Assembly: GCA_022072505.1 (NCBI GenBank)
Contig: JAJVHU010000010.1
Span: 93,772 to 157,771 of the forward strand
Source of the DNA: Phycisphaerae bacterium
GTDB lineage: Bacteria; Planctomycetota; Phycisphaerae; UBA1845
DNA: 64,000 nucleotides
Direction of reading: 5' to 3'
The notes under the pieces were generated by a model. That model did no database searches, was not told the origin of the DNA, and worked only from the letters and a program-made list of their open reading frames with translations. A program made the position numbers and the translations under genes. Below, in pieces: positions 1-7,526 of the stretch (within the stretch, counting starts at the first letter, position 1; each line of letters starts with the position of its first letter).

Positions 1-566
1 CCGCCTCCACGAAGCCCTTCGGCTTTCAGGCGTTCTACCCCGGTCCGGGCCTGGGCGGTCACTGCATCCCGATCGACCCCTTCTACCTGACCTGGAAGGC
101 GCGGCAGTACGAGCTGAGCACCCGGTTCATCGAACTCGCCGGCGAGATCAACCGCGCCATGCCCGAGTACGTCATCCACCGCCTCGCCGAGGCCCTCAAC
201 GCCGCGAAGAAGCCGATCAACGGCTCGCGCATCCTGGTGCTGGGTCTGGCGTACAAGAAGGACGTGGACGACCTGCGCGAGTCGCCGTCGATCCACCTCA
301 TCGAGATGCTCAAGGCTCGCGGCGCGCACGTCGATTACAACGACCCGCACATCCCCAGGACGCACCGCCAGCGCGAGCACGACCTCCAGATGGAAAGCGT
401 CGAACTGACCCCCAAGACGCTCGCGTCCTACGACTGCGTCCTCATCGCCACCGATCATTCAACCTACGACGCCCAGATGATCGTGGACCACGCGAAACTC
501 GTCGTCGACACCCGCAACGCCACGGCGAACTGCAAGAACACAAGCGGCAAGATCGTTCGTGCGTGA
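1..566 (+). CDS. Nucleotide-sugar (UDP-glucose/UDP-GlcNAc type) dehydrogenase, C-terminal part
   Basis: The gene enters from outside the window, so only the last 187 codons are seen (frame begins at base 3). The segment GPGLGGHCIPIDPFYL contains the catalytic cysteine signature of UDP-glucose/GDP-mannose dehydrogenases. It is followed by the central helical domain and the C-terminal UDP-binding Rossmann domain (RILVLGLAYKKDVDDLRESP, then the KARGAHVDYNDP strand). The family oxidises a nucleotide sugar to the uronate in two NAD-dependent steps, supplying polysaccharide or O-antigen synthesis. The GHCIPIDPFYL variant fits the WbpA/UDP-GlcNAc 6-dehydrogenase branch, but the substrate cannot be set from this fragment. 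It ends four bases past the earliest start of the next frame. Confidence 0.93.
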   Translation, partial: ASTKPFGFQAFYPGPGLGGHCIPIDPFYLTWKARQYELSTRFIELAGEINRAMPEYVIHRLAEALNAAKKPINGSRILVLGLAYKKDVDDLRESPSIHLIEMLKARGAHVDYNDPHIPRTHRQREHDLQMESVELTPKTLASYDCVLIATDHSTYDAQMIVDHAKLVVDTRNATANCKNTSGKIVRA

Positions 567-616
567 CTCAGGTTGACGGGTCGCGTTCGCTCTTCGTAAG
601 ATTGCCCGCCGGTGAA

Positions 617-853
617 ATGACGTCCAAGGAACAAGTTCATCAAATCCTTGACGAGCTGCCGGACGACTGCTCATTGCAGGATGTCCAATACAGGCTCTAC
701 GTCGTCGAAATGCTCCAGCGCCGCCTGCGGCTTGCGGACCAAGGGAGCTTCGTCGATCACACCCAGGTTGAAAAGCGGTTTGAGCCGTGGCTTGCACAGT
801 GGAACCTATCCCAGAAGTGGGTGAGCCGCGGACTTCAGTCCGCGGCTCGCTGA
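617..853 (+). CDS. Antitoxin-like protein of a ParD/ParE-type module, C-terminus altered by an insertion
   Basis: The ATG at 617 starts a 78-residue product beginning MTSKEQVHQILDELPDDCSL. An upstream in-frame start at 563 would add 18 unlikely residues. The acidic helical body (about residues 1-58, ending KRFEPWLAQW) resembles the small helical antitoxins encoded just before RelE/ParE toxins. This is pattern recognition, not a database match. The last residues (NLSQKWVSRGLQSAAR) are encoded by the palindromic element at 802-869. Removing about 67 bases there would bring TAG directly after LAQW, the expected end. The partner toxin overlaps downstream and is frameshifted. Confidence 0.6.
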   Translation: MTSKEQVHQILDELPDDCSLQDVQYRLYVVEMLQRRLRLADQGSFVDHTQVEKRFEPWLAQWNLSQKWVSRGLQSAAR

Positions 854-1227
854 GTTCTGGGATAGGTTCTAGTCTGGCTCGCGACCGCGGAGGAAGACCT
901 GCGCGCCATCGCCGGGTATATCGCCGCGGACTCCAGGTTGTACGCCGCGCCCGTGGCGCGCAGCTTGCTCGACGCGGCCGCCGACCTGCCCTCTTTCCGC
1001 TCATGGGCCGAAGCGCGTCGGAGCGGCACGACCCGCAGCTTCGTGAGCGAATCGTCTTCAGCTACCGGTTGATCTACCGAATCGTTCCGGCTTCATCGAC
1101 CATTCAGATCCTGGTCGTCCTGCACGGCGCGCGGCTGCTGCCGTCGGATATGAAATCCCGCACGCCAACACCAGATGAAGCCCCGCCGCCCCCGAATGAA
1201 AACCCGCCGGCGCCGCCGTCCGGATGA
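787..1227 (+). pseudogene. RelE/ParE-family toxin, disrupted by a palindromic insertion and a frameshift
   Basis: A GTG at 787 overlaps the antitoxin. The toxin body resumes after the palindromic element at 872 as VWLATAEEDLRAIAGYIAAD followed by a helix ending DAAADLPSF. It then continues in another frame as FPLMGRSASERHDPQLRERI and YRLIYRIV...IQILVVLHGARLL, the typical ParE C-terminal strands. The change of frame near 985 fits loss of one base. Excising about 67 bases (803-869) puts the GTG start back in frame with the body. The family are ribosome-dependent RNases or gyrase inhibitors; this copy should be inactive. The exact end is uncertain because the family normally stops near the HGAR motif. 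Confidence 0.72.
802..869. repeat. Palindromic REP/MITE-like element inside a toxin-antitoxin pair
   Basis: The outer arms are perfect 15-base inverted repeats (GAACCTATCCCAGAA at 802-816 and its complement at 855-869). The inner hairpin has 12-base arms (GAGCCGCGGACT at 823-834, complement at 837-848) with a 2-base loop. The inner hairpin is nearly the same as the palindrome at 63449, with compensating base changes. Excision of about 67 bases repairs the reading frames of both flanking genes, which supports recent insertion. Confidence 0.8.
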
Positions 1228-1269
1228 ACCACCGGTCGCCCGGTTTTCGTTCCCTCCGCAACGCCTCGC

Positions 1270-1298
1270 TTCAATTGCAGACGACGGTTGTTTAGAAT
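1270..1298 (+). promoter_or_regulatory. Possible sigma70-type promoter of the kelch gene
   Basis: TTCAAT at 1270-1275 and TAGAAT at 1293-1298 are separated by 17 bases, about 100 bases before the start codon at 1402. The -35 box is weak. A very similar pair (TTCATT, 17 bases, TAGAAT) lies before the secreted beta-helix gene at 26901. Confidence 0.35.
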
Positions 1299-1401
1299 AC
1301 GCTTCCGCAAGCGGCGTTTCCCGGGCCGTAAACAGAGTCCCACGACCTCACCAAAGGCTGCTGGTCGAAGACAAAAGATGCTTTGCAAAGGAGTACATCG
1401 T

Positions 1402-2808
1402 ATGAGCACGGTACTGCAAGCGGGTCAAGTCAGTCGATCGAGCAATGGCGCATGGTGGAACAGGTCTCCAAGCCTGCACTGCTTACGGTGTGTCCGCGTG
1501 TGCATCGCAGGAGTCCTGCTTGGGGTTGCCGCCGTTTCGCTGGCCGTGCCGCAGCGCGCGTCCGCGCAGGACTGTAGCTGGGAACAGAAGAACCTTAATT
1601 TCAGCCCGTCAGCGCGATACAACCACGCCCTCACCTACGATACGGACCGGCGCGTCACCGTCCTGTTCGGGGGATATCACGATGGCGGCAGGCGCGATAG
1701 CGAGACATGGACGTGGAACGGGTCGAATTGGAACCATATGAATCCGCCGACGGGACCGTCGGCACGTTCCGGCCACGCCATGACTTACGACCTCTCACGG
1801 GGTGTCACCGTCCTGTTCGGCGGAAATGATGGTTTGCTGAACGGCGAAACCTGGATATGGAACGGTGCAGCTTGGGAGCAGTATTCCATCACGGGTCCGT
1901 CGCCACGGGAGAGCCACGCGATGGCCTACGACTTTGCGCGACAGGTAACTGTCCTGTTCGGCGGATATGTCGGCGACGGATCCTACAACGGCGAAACCTG
2001 GGAATGGGACGGGAGAACGTGGATGCTTGTTTCCACGAATGGACCGTCAGCGCGCGGCAGCCACGCCATGACCTACGACTGGGACCGGGAGGTCACGGTC
2101 CTTTTCGGCGGATGGGATGGCACGTTCAACGGCGAGACATGGGAATGGGACGGGCACACACAGACGTGGAGGCAAAGAAATGTCATGGGGCCGTCACCGC
2201 GTTACGAGCACGCCATGGTCTATGACCGTACTCGCCAAGCAACCCTTCTGTTCGGGGGATACGCGGTTGGCGATCGACTCGACGGCGAGACGTGGGGATG
2301 GGACGGAGATGCATGGAGGAAGTTGACAACGACAGGGCCATCGCGGCGAAGGCGGCACGCAATGGCATTCGACAGCGACCGCAGTGTGACTGCCCTGTTC
2401 GGAGGATTCGACGGCTCGCAGAACGGGGAGACTTGGGAATACTTCTTCGACTGCAATTGCAACGGCGTCCCGGATCATAAGGATATCGACGACGGAACCT
2501 CCGCCGACCGCAACGGGAACGGCATCCCCGACGAATGCGAACCCTGCGAGTTCATTCAGCGTTTCAAGGTCAAAACCAAGGAAAACCGCGGCCGATGCAG
2601 GATTCGGGCGAGCGTCTTGACGACGCTTCGGGAAGGAACCGAGCTGACCTTTTGCTTCGAGGGTGATGAGGATTGCGGATGCCAGACGGTGACGATCAAC
2701 GACCGGGGCCGCGCGAAGGCGTCATGCACGACACTGAACAAGGGCGATCATCGCGTGTGCATTCAGGAGTGCCCGGAGTTGTGCCGCACGGTGACTTGCC
2801 GGCCGTGA
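1402..2808 (+). CDS. Secreted kelch-repeat protein with EF-hand-like motif and C-terminal beta domain
   Basis: The product has 468 residues. The ATG at 1402 is preceded by AAAGGAG at a suitable distance; the frame is open further upstream but without a ribosome site. Residues 1-50 look like a signal sequence (VCIAGVLLGVAAVSLAVP). Residues about 74-350 hold six kelch blades, each with TVLFGG, GETWxWDG and a GPSxRxxHAMxYD turn, predicting a beta-propeller. Residues about 350-380 carry CNGVPDHKD and NGNGIPDECE, EF-hand/dockerin-like calcium motifs common in planctomycete secreted proteins. The last 88 residues form a cysteine-rich beta domain ending VTCRP, weakly similar to the C-terminal domains of the proteins at 26901 and 51530. 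The ligand is unknown and the gene stands alone. Confidence 0.85.
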   Translation: MSTVLQAGQVSRSSNGAWWNRSPSLHCLRCVRVCIAGVLLGVAAVSLAVPQRASAQDCSWEQKNLNFSPSARYNHALTYDTDRRVTVLFGGYHDGGRRDSETWTWNGSNWNHMNPPTGPSARSGHAMTYDLSRGVTVLFGGNDGLLNGETWIWNGAAWEQYSITGPSPRESHAMAYDFARQVTVLFGGYVGDGSYNGETWEWDGRTWMLVSTNGPSARGSHAMTYDWDREVTVLFGGWDGTFNGETWEWDGHTQTWRQRNVMGPSPRYEHAMVYDRTRQATLLFGGYAVGDRLDGETWGWDGDAWRKLTTTGPSRRRRHAMAFDSDRSVTALFGGFDGSQNGETWEYFFDCNCNGVPDHKDIDDGTSADRNGNGIPDECEPCEFIQRFKVKTKENRGRCRIRASVLTTLREGTELTFCFEGDEDCGCQTVTINDRGRAKASCTTLNKGDHRVCIQECPELCRTVTCRP

Positions 2809-2829
2809 CCACGGTCGGCGCGGAGAGGA

Positions 2830-2955
2830 GAATCAACCGCGGAGAACGCAGAGCGACGCGGAGGGCGCAGACAGATGCAGAGCGACGCAGAGCGACGCGG
2901 AGGGCGCAGACAGATGCAGAGCGACGCGAATCGACGCAGAGCGACGCGGAGGTGA
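2830..2955. repeat. Tandem CGCAGAGCGACGCGGAG-type repeat in an intergenic region
   Basis: Short units of the form GCAGAGCGACGCGGAGG, with two near-identical 38-base blocks containing GGGCGCAGACAGATGCAGAG, fill most of the gap after the kelch gene. The rest of the gap (2956-3164) shows no gene I can support. Confidence 0.8.
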
Positions 2956-3164
2956 TGCGACAAGCCCATTACTTTTTCTGCGCCCTCTGCGGACGCCGCC
3001 CTCGTGGCGGACGCGGATTGTGGACCCGCGTGCCGCACTTCTTCAACGAGCCGGCAGGGGGCACGGCTCGGTCATGAAGAACGGTCTTGAACCTCCACCA
3101 GCAAGGACGGCGCTCCGGGTGTAGGGTCCGGGAGCAATGACGGCGCTCCTTGGGCGTGCGGATC

Positions 3165-3476
3165 ATGCCGAAACATCTGAGCGATTATGAGTTCCACGAC
3201 TCGACCCTGACGGAAATCGCCTTCGGACCGAGGGATTCCTTAACTCTGACGTTTCAACTTCACGCATCGTATCCCCCGCATACCGCGCCGATATCGGTTC
3301 AATTCCTCCAACTTGCGAACCCAGATGAGGTCCGGTCGTACTTTGAGCGACTGACCTCCCGCGTCGTCATGTCGCTCGCACCCGTTCCCGGCAATCGGAG
3401 GAGATCGGTCAAAACATTCCAAATCGAGTTCGCCGACTGCGGCGTCACGATTCGGTGCCGGTCCGTCTTGATTTGA
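3165..3476 (+). CDS. Small hypothetical protein
   Basis: The product has 103 residues from the ATG at 3165 (MPKHLSDYEFHDSTLTEIAF); a start at 3150 is also possible and neither has a strong ribosome site. The DYEFHDSTLTEI opening followed by alternating hydrophobic strands (LTLTFQLH, ISVQFLQL, VKTFQIEFADCGVTIRCR) suggests a compact beta-rich cytoplasmic protein. The HDS-L-x-EI beginning recalls some small immunity-type proteins, but I do not recognise the family and assign no function. It lies in a repeat-rich region next to a decayed gene. Confidence 0.5.
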   Translation: MPKHLSDYEFHDSTLTEIAFGPRDSLTLTFQLHASYPPHTAPISVQFLQLANPDEVRSYFERLTSRVVMSLAPVPGNRRRSVKTFQIEFADCGVTIRCRSVLI

Positions 3477-3524
3477 ACATGCATGACCTCCGCCTCGCCC
3501 ATGGCGGCCCGTACCCTGGGGGCG

Positions 3525-3938
3525 ATGGCGGATCCACCCGCGCCCGTCACGTGGAAGGCTCAGTTCACTGAAAACCCCGGCCTGCCGCCAGGGTTCAGGC
3601 AGTGGGAGGTTTCGCGCAAGGACGGCAGCCGAATGATTGCGTTCCTGGCGCATCTGAAGAACGATGTCGACGTTCGAAAGCCGCTGCTGGTTTTCCTCGA
3701 TGGGTCGGGCGCACCGTCGTTGCTCGTGCGCCATGGCGATCGCCTGGCGGTGGGCATGTTGGCGGTTGTCGCCGGCCAGGCCGGCACGGCGTATGACATG
3801 ACTGCCGTCGAGAACCGCGCCGCCGTCCTCGGGGAACTGGGAAGCCGGTCCGGCGGAGGGCGCCTCCGCGGAATATCCGCTTCACATGACATGCGAGAAC
3901 CGCGCCGCGGGTTTGCATCCTCCTGAATCTCCATCTGA
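3525..3938 (+). pseudogene. Alpha/beta hydrolase fragment, frameshifted and truncated at a repeat block
   Basis: From MADPPAPVTWKAQF the frame encodes PLLVFLDGSGAPSLLVRHGD, which looks like the first core strand and oxyanion-hole region of an alpha/beta hydrolase. After about residue 85 the frame loses sense. In the next frame a stretch (EGASAEYPLHMTCENRA, near 3855-3915) continues in a family-like way, implying a frameshift. The open frame then runs into the repeat block at 3936, so the nucleophile elbow and catalytic histidine are missing. It is probably a decaying remnant. Confidence 0.55.
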
Positions 3939-4035
3939 TTCCGTTGCAACACGCTTCACCTGACCCCGGTGCAACACGTCTCGCCTGACTCCGTTGCAAC
4001 ACGTCTCGCCTGACTCCGTTGCAACACGCTTCGCC
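3936..4035. repeat. Four tandem 25-base units (TGACTCCGTTGCAACACG...)
   Basis: Four contiguous 25-base units start at 3936, 3961, 3986 and 4011. Each has TGAnnCCGnTGCAACACG and ends in TCGCC or TCACC. There are no unique spacers, so it is not a CRISPR array. Confidence 0.9.
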
Positions 4036-4076
4036 GACGGCCTCGCAGGATCGTCGGACGCATTCGCCTCAATCCC

Positions 4077-4310
4077 GAAGAACACGCGTGAACGTTCGAA
4101 GAACACGCGCGAACCCCCGAGGAACATGCGTGAACGTTCGAAGAACACGCGCGAACGTCCGTTGTTTTGTCTCAATTCTGAAGAACACGCGCGAACGCCC
4201 GAAGAACACGCGCCAACGTCCGTTGTGGTGTTTCAATCCCGATGAACACGCGCCGATGTTCGAAGGACACGCGCGAGCGCCTGAAGAGCACGCGCCAACG
4301 TCCGTTGTTG
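4077..4310. repeat. Degenerate tandem repeats of GAAGAACACGCGCGAACG
   Basis: About ten imperfect units of roughly 20-24 bases alternate AAGAACACGCG(C/T)GAAC with CGTTCG or CGCCCG. The reverse complement of the same array lies at about 60140-60250. Confidence 0.85.
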
Positions 4311-4655
4311 TGTTTCAATCCCGAAGGAGGCGCAGGATTCTCGGATGCGTTGGTCACAATCCCGAAGGGATTGCGGCCTCCAGCCCAAGGTTGGACGCCG
4401 CAGGCGGCCTGCCTTGGGTTCGCGGCGATCCACGCCTCGACCAACCCCAACGGGGTTGCGCCGGATTGAAGGGGTTGCGATGGGTTGAAAGGGTTGCGCC
4501 AGATGAAACGGTTGCGCCGGGTCGAACGGGTTGCGATGGGTTGAAAGGATTGCACCGGGTTGAAGGAGTACAACCCCTTCGGGGTTGGGCGCGCTTGTCT
4601 TCGTCTTCCGTGGGCTGCGCCCACGGCTATTCATGTTGATCCCCTTCGGGGATCG

Positions 4656-4743
4656 GCGTCATATTCCCCAGCCGTCCGGCGTCATGTTCCCCGGCCGTCC
4701 GGCGTCATATTCCCCGGCCGTTGGCGTCATATTCCCCGAAGGG
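4656..4743. repeat. Tandem 22-23 base GGCGTCATATTCCCC units
   Basis: Four units begin GGCGTCATnTTCCCC at 4656, 4679, 4702 and 4724. The last runs into CGAAGGGG, which forms a small palindrome with the preceding CCCC. Confidence 0.85.
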
Positions 4744-5274
4744 GAATCACGTGGGTAGCCGTGGGTGAAACCCACGGCGAGCATCCGCCCAAAACCCCCG
4801 ACCCCGAAGGGGTCGAACCAACCTGAGTGAATCGCGCGGTGCAACCCCTACCTTCTTGACAATTGTCACATTGTTGGGGTTGGGGATCGAGCGTTCTCGG
4901 TTCCCCAGGGTTGGTCGCCTGCGGCGACCTACCCTGGGCTGGGGGACGCGACCCCGTTGGGATCGAAGAAACGCGACGCGCCGCGACGCCTTCAAGGTGG
5001 GTCGAAGATCGTCGCGCGCCGCGGCGCACCGGAGTCAAGTGGGGACTCAGAAGAACGCTTCCTTACGGGCGCGGCTCGGTTATGTTTGCGGCAACCCCGA
5101 CGCCGCGACCCCGTTGGGGTCGGCGAACGCCGCGCGCCGCGGCGCGCCGGAGTCAAGTGGAGACTCAGGCCAGCGGGTTGGGGATTGCCCGGGCAGACCG
5201 GGGTGCTTCAGTGGAGCGGAGTTCTTCTTTGCTTCGCGCGTGCGGACCGGAGGTCCGTGGTCCGACGGCGCGGA

Positions 5275-5820
5275 TCAGTCGTCGTAGCGCAGGATCGAAT
5301 GCACGGGGTGGGGGCGGAGCTTGTCGCGGCCCTTCAGGAAGGTCAGTTCGATCAGGACGGCGATGCCGACCACCTTTCCGCCGAGGGCTTCGACGAGTCG
5401 GGCGCTGGCCTGCATCGTCCCGCCGGTCGCGAGGACGTCGTCAACGAGCAGAACGCGATCGCCGGGTTGGACCGCGTCGGCGTGGATCTCGAGCACATCG
5501 GTTCCGTATTCGAGGGCGTAGGTCTCGCGGCGGGTCGGGGCGGGGAGCTTGCCGGGTTTTCGGATCGGCACGAAGCCCGCGGAGAGGTTCCGCGCGACGG
5601 CGGTTCCGAAGATGAACCCGCGCGACTCGGCGCTGGCGACGACCTGGACGTGCATGGCGCGGAACGGCTGCGTGAGGTACTCGATCGCCAGCGAAAGCCC
5701 CGCCTGATCACGGAGCATCGGGGTGATGTCCTTGAAGACGATCCCCGGTTTCGGGAAGTCGGGGATGTCGCGGATCAGGTCGCGAAGCCTGGTCAGCTTG
5801 ATCGGGCTTTCGTCGTCCAC
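5275..5820 (-). CDS. apt: Adenine phosphoribosyltransferase
   Basis: The 181-residue product matches the family length. It converts adenine and PRPP to AMP in cytoplasmic purine salvage. The N-terminal RDIPDFPKPGIVFKDITPML is the classic Apt signature. ESRGFIFGTAVA and the PRPP-binding loop VLLVDDVLATGGTM follow in the right order. The start is the GTG at 5820, seven bases after GAAGG; no better start lies inside the conserved N-terminus. It is transcribed away from the repeat block at 3936-5215. A 98-base repeat separates it from metF, which points the same way. Confidence 0.96.
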   Translation of the reverse strand: MDDESPIKLTRLRDLIRDIPDFPKPGIVFKDITPMLRDQAGLSLAIEYLTQPFRAMHVQVVASAESRGFIFGTAVARNLSAGFVPIRKPGKLPAPTRRETYALEYGTDVLEIHADAVQPGDRVLLVDDVLATGGTMQASARLVEALGGKVVGIAVLIELTFLKGRDKLRPHPVHSILRYDD

Positions 5821-5958
5821 GTCAGTGCCTTCGTTTGTGGTTTCGGATTCCGCGCCGCCGCCGCGGTCATGCGCGTTCGTACGGACACTGTAACGAGCCG
5901 CCGCGGGCGCACAACCACGGGGATGGCGCCGGCTCGCCGTTTCGTCGGGGTCCGCGTT

Positions 5959-6057
5959 AACAGCCTGTTGAAGAACTCGCGATCGGCTTTCGTGATCCCG
6001 GTTTTTTCGCGGCGAAATTCGCCTCCCGGAGGGAGGCGTTACCCTTTTTCAACGGAC
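5959..6057. repeat. 99-base dispersed repeat, left copy
   Basis: It begins AACAGCCTGTTGAAGAACTC and ends CAACGGAC, and contains a hairpin CGCCTCCC/GGGAGGCG followed by a T-rich run on the plus strand. The second copy, in the same orientation, is at 62668-62765 with about three differences. It abuts the stop codon of metF. Confidence 0.88.
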
Positions 6058-6059
6058 GG

Positions 6060-6968
6060 CTAAGAGGAACCGGGGTCCGATCGGGAGGCGCGGCGTTTCG
6101 GCAGTTCGCCGCGGACATACTGGTAGATCGCCCGCGTCGCCGTCGAGCGGTTGAGGGTGTAAAAGTGGATGCCGGCGACGCCGCAGGCGAGCAGCCCGAG
6201 GCACTGCTGGGTGGCGTGGAACATGCCGACATGGCGGACGGCCTCGACGTCGTCCTCGACGGACTCGATCCGGTGCAGCAGGTCGCGCGGGATCACCGCG
6301 CCGCACATCTGCGTGAAGCGTTTGACCTGCTTGACGCTGAGGATCGGCATGATGCCCGCGAGGATCGGGACGTGAACGCCCGCCCGCTCCGCCCGGTCGC
6401 GGAACCGGTAGAAAGCGTCATTGTCGAAGAAAAGCTGGGAAATGAGAAAGTGAACGCCGGCGTCGACTTTTCGCTTGAGGTTCTCCAGGTCGATGTCCAG
6501 GGTCGGGGCCTCGGTGTGCCCCTCCGGGTAGCAGGCGGCGCCGACGCAGAACCGGTAACGCTCGCGGATGAACGTCACGAGTTCGTTGGCGTAGCGGAAC
6601 CCGCCGGGGACCGGCGTGAACGTGGACGTTCCCTCGGGGGGGTCGCCGCGGAGGGCGAGGACGTTCTCGACGCCCTTGATGACCAGTTCGTCGAGGATGC
6701 CGGCAATCTCGTTGCGCGACGCGCCGACGCAGGTCATGTGCGCCATCGGTTCCAGACCGATGTCGGACTTGATGCGCGCGACCAGGTCGAGGGTCTTGCG
6801 GCGGGTGCCGCCTCCCGCGCCGTAGGTGACGGAGACGAAATCGGGCGCGAGCGGCCGCAACGCCTCGACCGTCCGGTACAGATCCCAGAATCCGACTTCA
6901 TCGCGTGGCGGAAAGAACTCGAACGAGACCGTCGGACCGTGTTCGTCAATCTGCTCGCGTATGCGCAT
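6060..6968 (-). CDS. metF: 5,10-methylenetetrahydrofolate reductase
   Basis: The product has 302 residues from the ATG at 6968 (MRIREQIDEHGPTVSFEFFP); an upstream ATG at 7022 would add 18 arginine-rich residues. MetF reduces methylene-THF to methyl-THF with FAD and NAD(P)H, feeding methionine synthesis. The FEFFPPRDEVG start, VSVTYGAGGGTR, HMTCVGASRNEI, LALRGDPPEG and the HFLISQLFFDND motif all appear in family order, and the length fits the bacterial enzyme. The C-terminus GIHFYTLNRSTATRAIYQY is typical. The nearest gene on either side (apt, tRNA-Tyr) is not obviously functionally linked. Confidence 0.96.
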   Translation of the reverse strand: MRIREQIDEHGPTVSFEFFPPRDEVGFWDLYRTVEALRPLAPDFVSVTYGAGGGTRRKTLDLVARIKSDIGLEPMAHMTCVGASRNEIAGILDELVIKGVENVLALRGDPPEGTSTFTPVPGGFRYANELVTFIRERYRFCVGAACYPEGHTEAPTLDIDLENLKRKVDAGVHFLISQLFFDNDAFYRFRDRAERAGVHVPILAGIMPILSVKQVKRFTQMCGAVIPRDLLHRIESVEDDVEAVRHVGMFHATQQCLGLLACGVAGIHFYTLNRSTATRAIYQYVRGELPKRRASRSDPGSS

Positions 6969-7208
6969 GCGCCGATCCGTCGGAAGGGCCCGCGAACGCG
7001 CCCGCCGGAAAACCCGCACCACGACCGCGCCGCCGTCGCGTCACGGGCCGGGCTCGTCCTGATCCGGTTTGCAACGCGGCGGCAGTGTAACGAGACGGGG
7101 AGAGCCCGCAAAGCAGGATCGAAGCCCCCCCCGATCCCGCAACGCCCCCTGCCGGTGCGCCCCGGCGGTGTTCTGGTGGGTCAGGGGGGACTTTCCGCCT
7201 GACCGGAC

Positions 7209-7291
7209 TGGGCGCGGAAGGATTCGAACCTTCGAAGGCTGACGCCAACGGGTTTACAGCCCGTCCCCTTTGGCCACTCGGGCACACGCCC
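7209..7291 (-). tRNA. tRNA-Tyr (anticodon GTA)
   Basis: Read on the minus strand it is 83 nt. The acceptor stem GGGCGTG pairs with CGCGCCC (one G-U), the discriminator is A, and the T-arm carries GGTTCGAATCC. The anticodon arm is ACGGG-CTGTAAA-CCCGT, giving GTA. A long variable arm follows, as expected of bacterial class II tRNA-Tyr. CCA is not encoded. Confidence 0.95.
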
Positions 7292-7309
7292 CCTTGCGGG
7301 TAGCCCCGC

Positions 7310-7337
7310 ATCGTATCCGCCCTCCGTCGCGCGACAA
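7310..7337 (-). promoter_or_regulatory. Possible promoter of tRNA-Tyr
   Basis: On the minus strand TTGTCG (7332-7337) and TACGAT (7310-7315) are 16 bases apart and end 18 bases before the tRNA 5' end. The match is moderate and the position is suitable. Confidence 0.35.
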
Positions 7338-7429
7338 GTACACCCCTGGATTCGGCCTGCCGGCGGAAAAGCACCGGTGATTGATGCGGGCGAGGGGTAA
7401 TGACTTAGAGGAATAATACCGAAAAAGTG

Positions 7430-7458
7430 TTGCTTAAACAGTTGACCGCAAGTATAAT
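7430..7458 (+). promoter_or_regulatory. Strong sigma70-like promoter of the secreted TPR-like gene
   Basis: TTGCTT at 7430-7435 and a consensus TATAAT at 7453-7458 are 17 bases apart in an AT-rich island. About 60 bases of leader precede the start at 7527. Confidence 0.75.
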
Positions 7459-7526
7459 ATGCGCGGTCCGAAAAATTTTCTCGCGGTAAATGATGAACGA
7501 TCCGGCGGTTCTTGAGGAGTCCGGTC

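Larger units (their letters stand above)
3936..5215. repeat. Left copy of a composite non-coding repeat block
   Basis: About 1.3 kb without a supportable gene, made of several repeat types: 25-base units, units around GAAGAACACGCGCGAACG, a segment reading CCGAAGGGATTGCGGCCTCC with a CCAAGG...CCTTGG palindrome, CCCCAACGGGGTTG segments, GTCATATTCCCC units, and CTTCCTTACGGGCGCGGCTC. Stretches at 4019-4080 and 4323-4480 recur in inverted orientation, at roughly 90 percent identity by eye, near 60240-60310 and 59990-60130. Open frames across it are by-products of the repeats. Confidence 0.85.

Noticed and set aside
3936-4310. Possible CRISPR array
   Set aside because: Repeats are contiguous or degenerate with no regular unique spacers, and no cas gene is in the window.
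4019-4639. 206-codon frame in the left repeat block
   Set aside because: Its peptide is a translation of tandem repeats (NTRERPKNTRQRP and similar) and the inverted block gives the same in other frames; non-coding.
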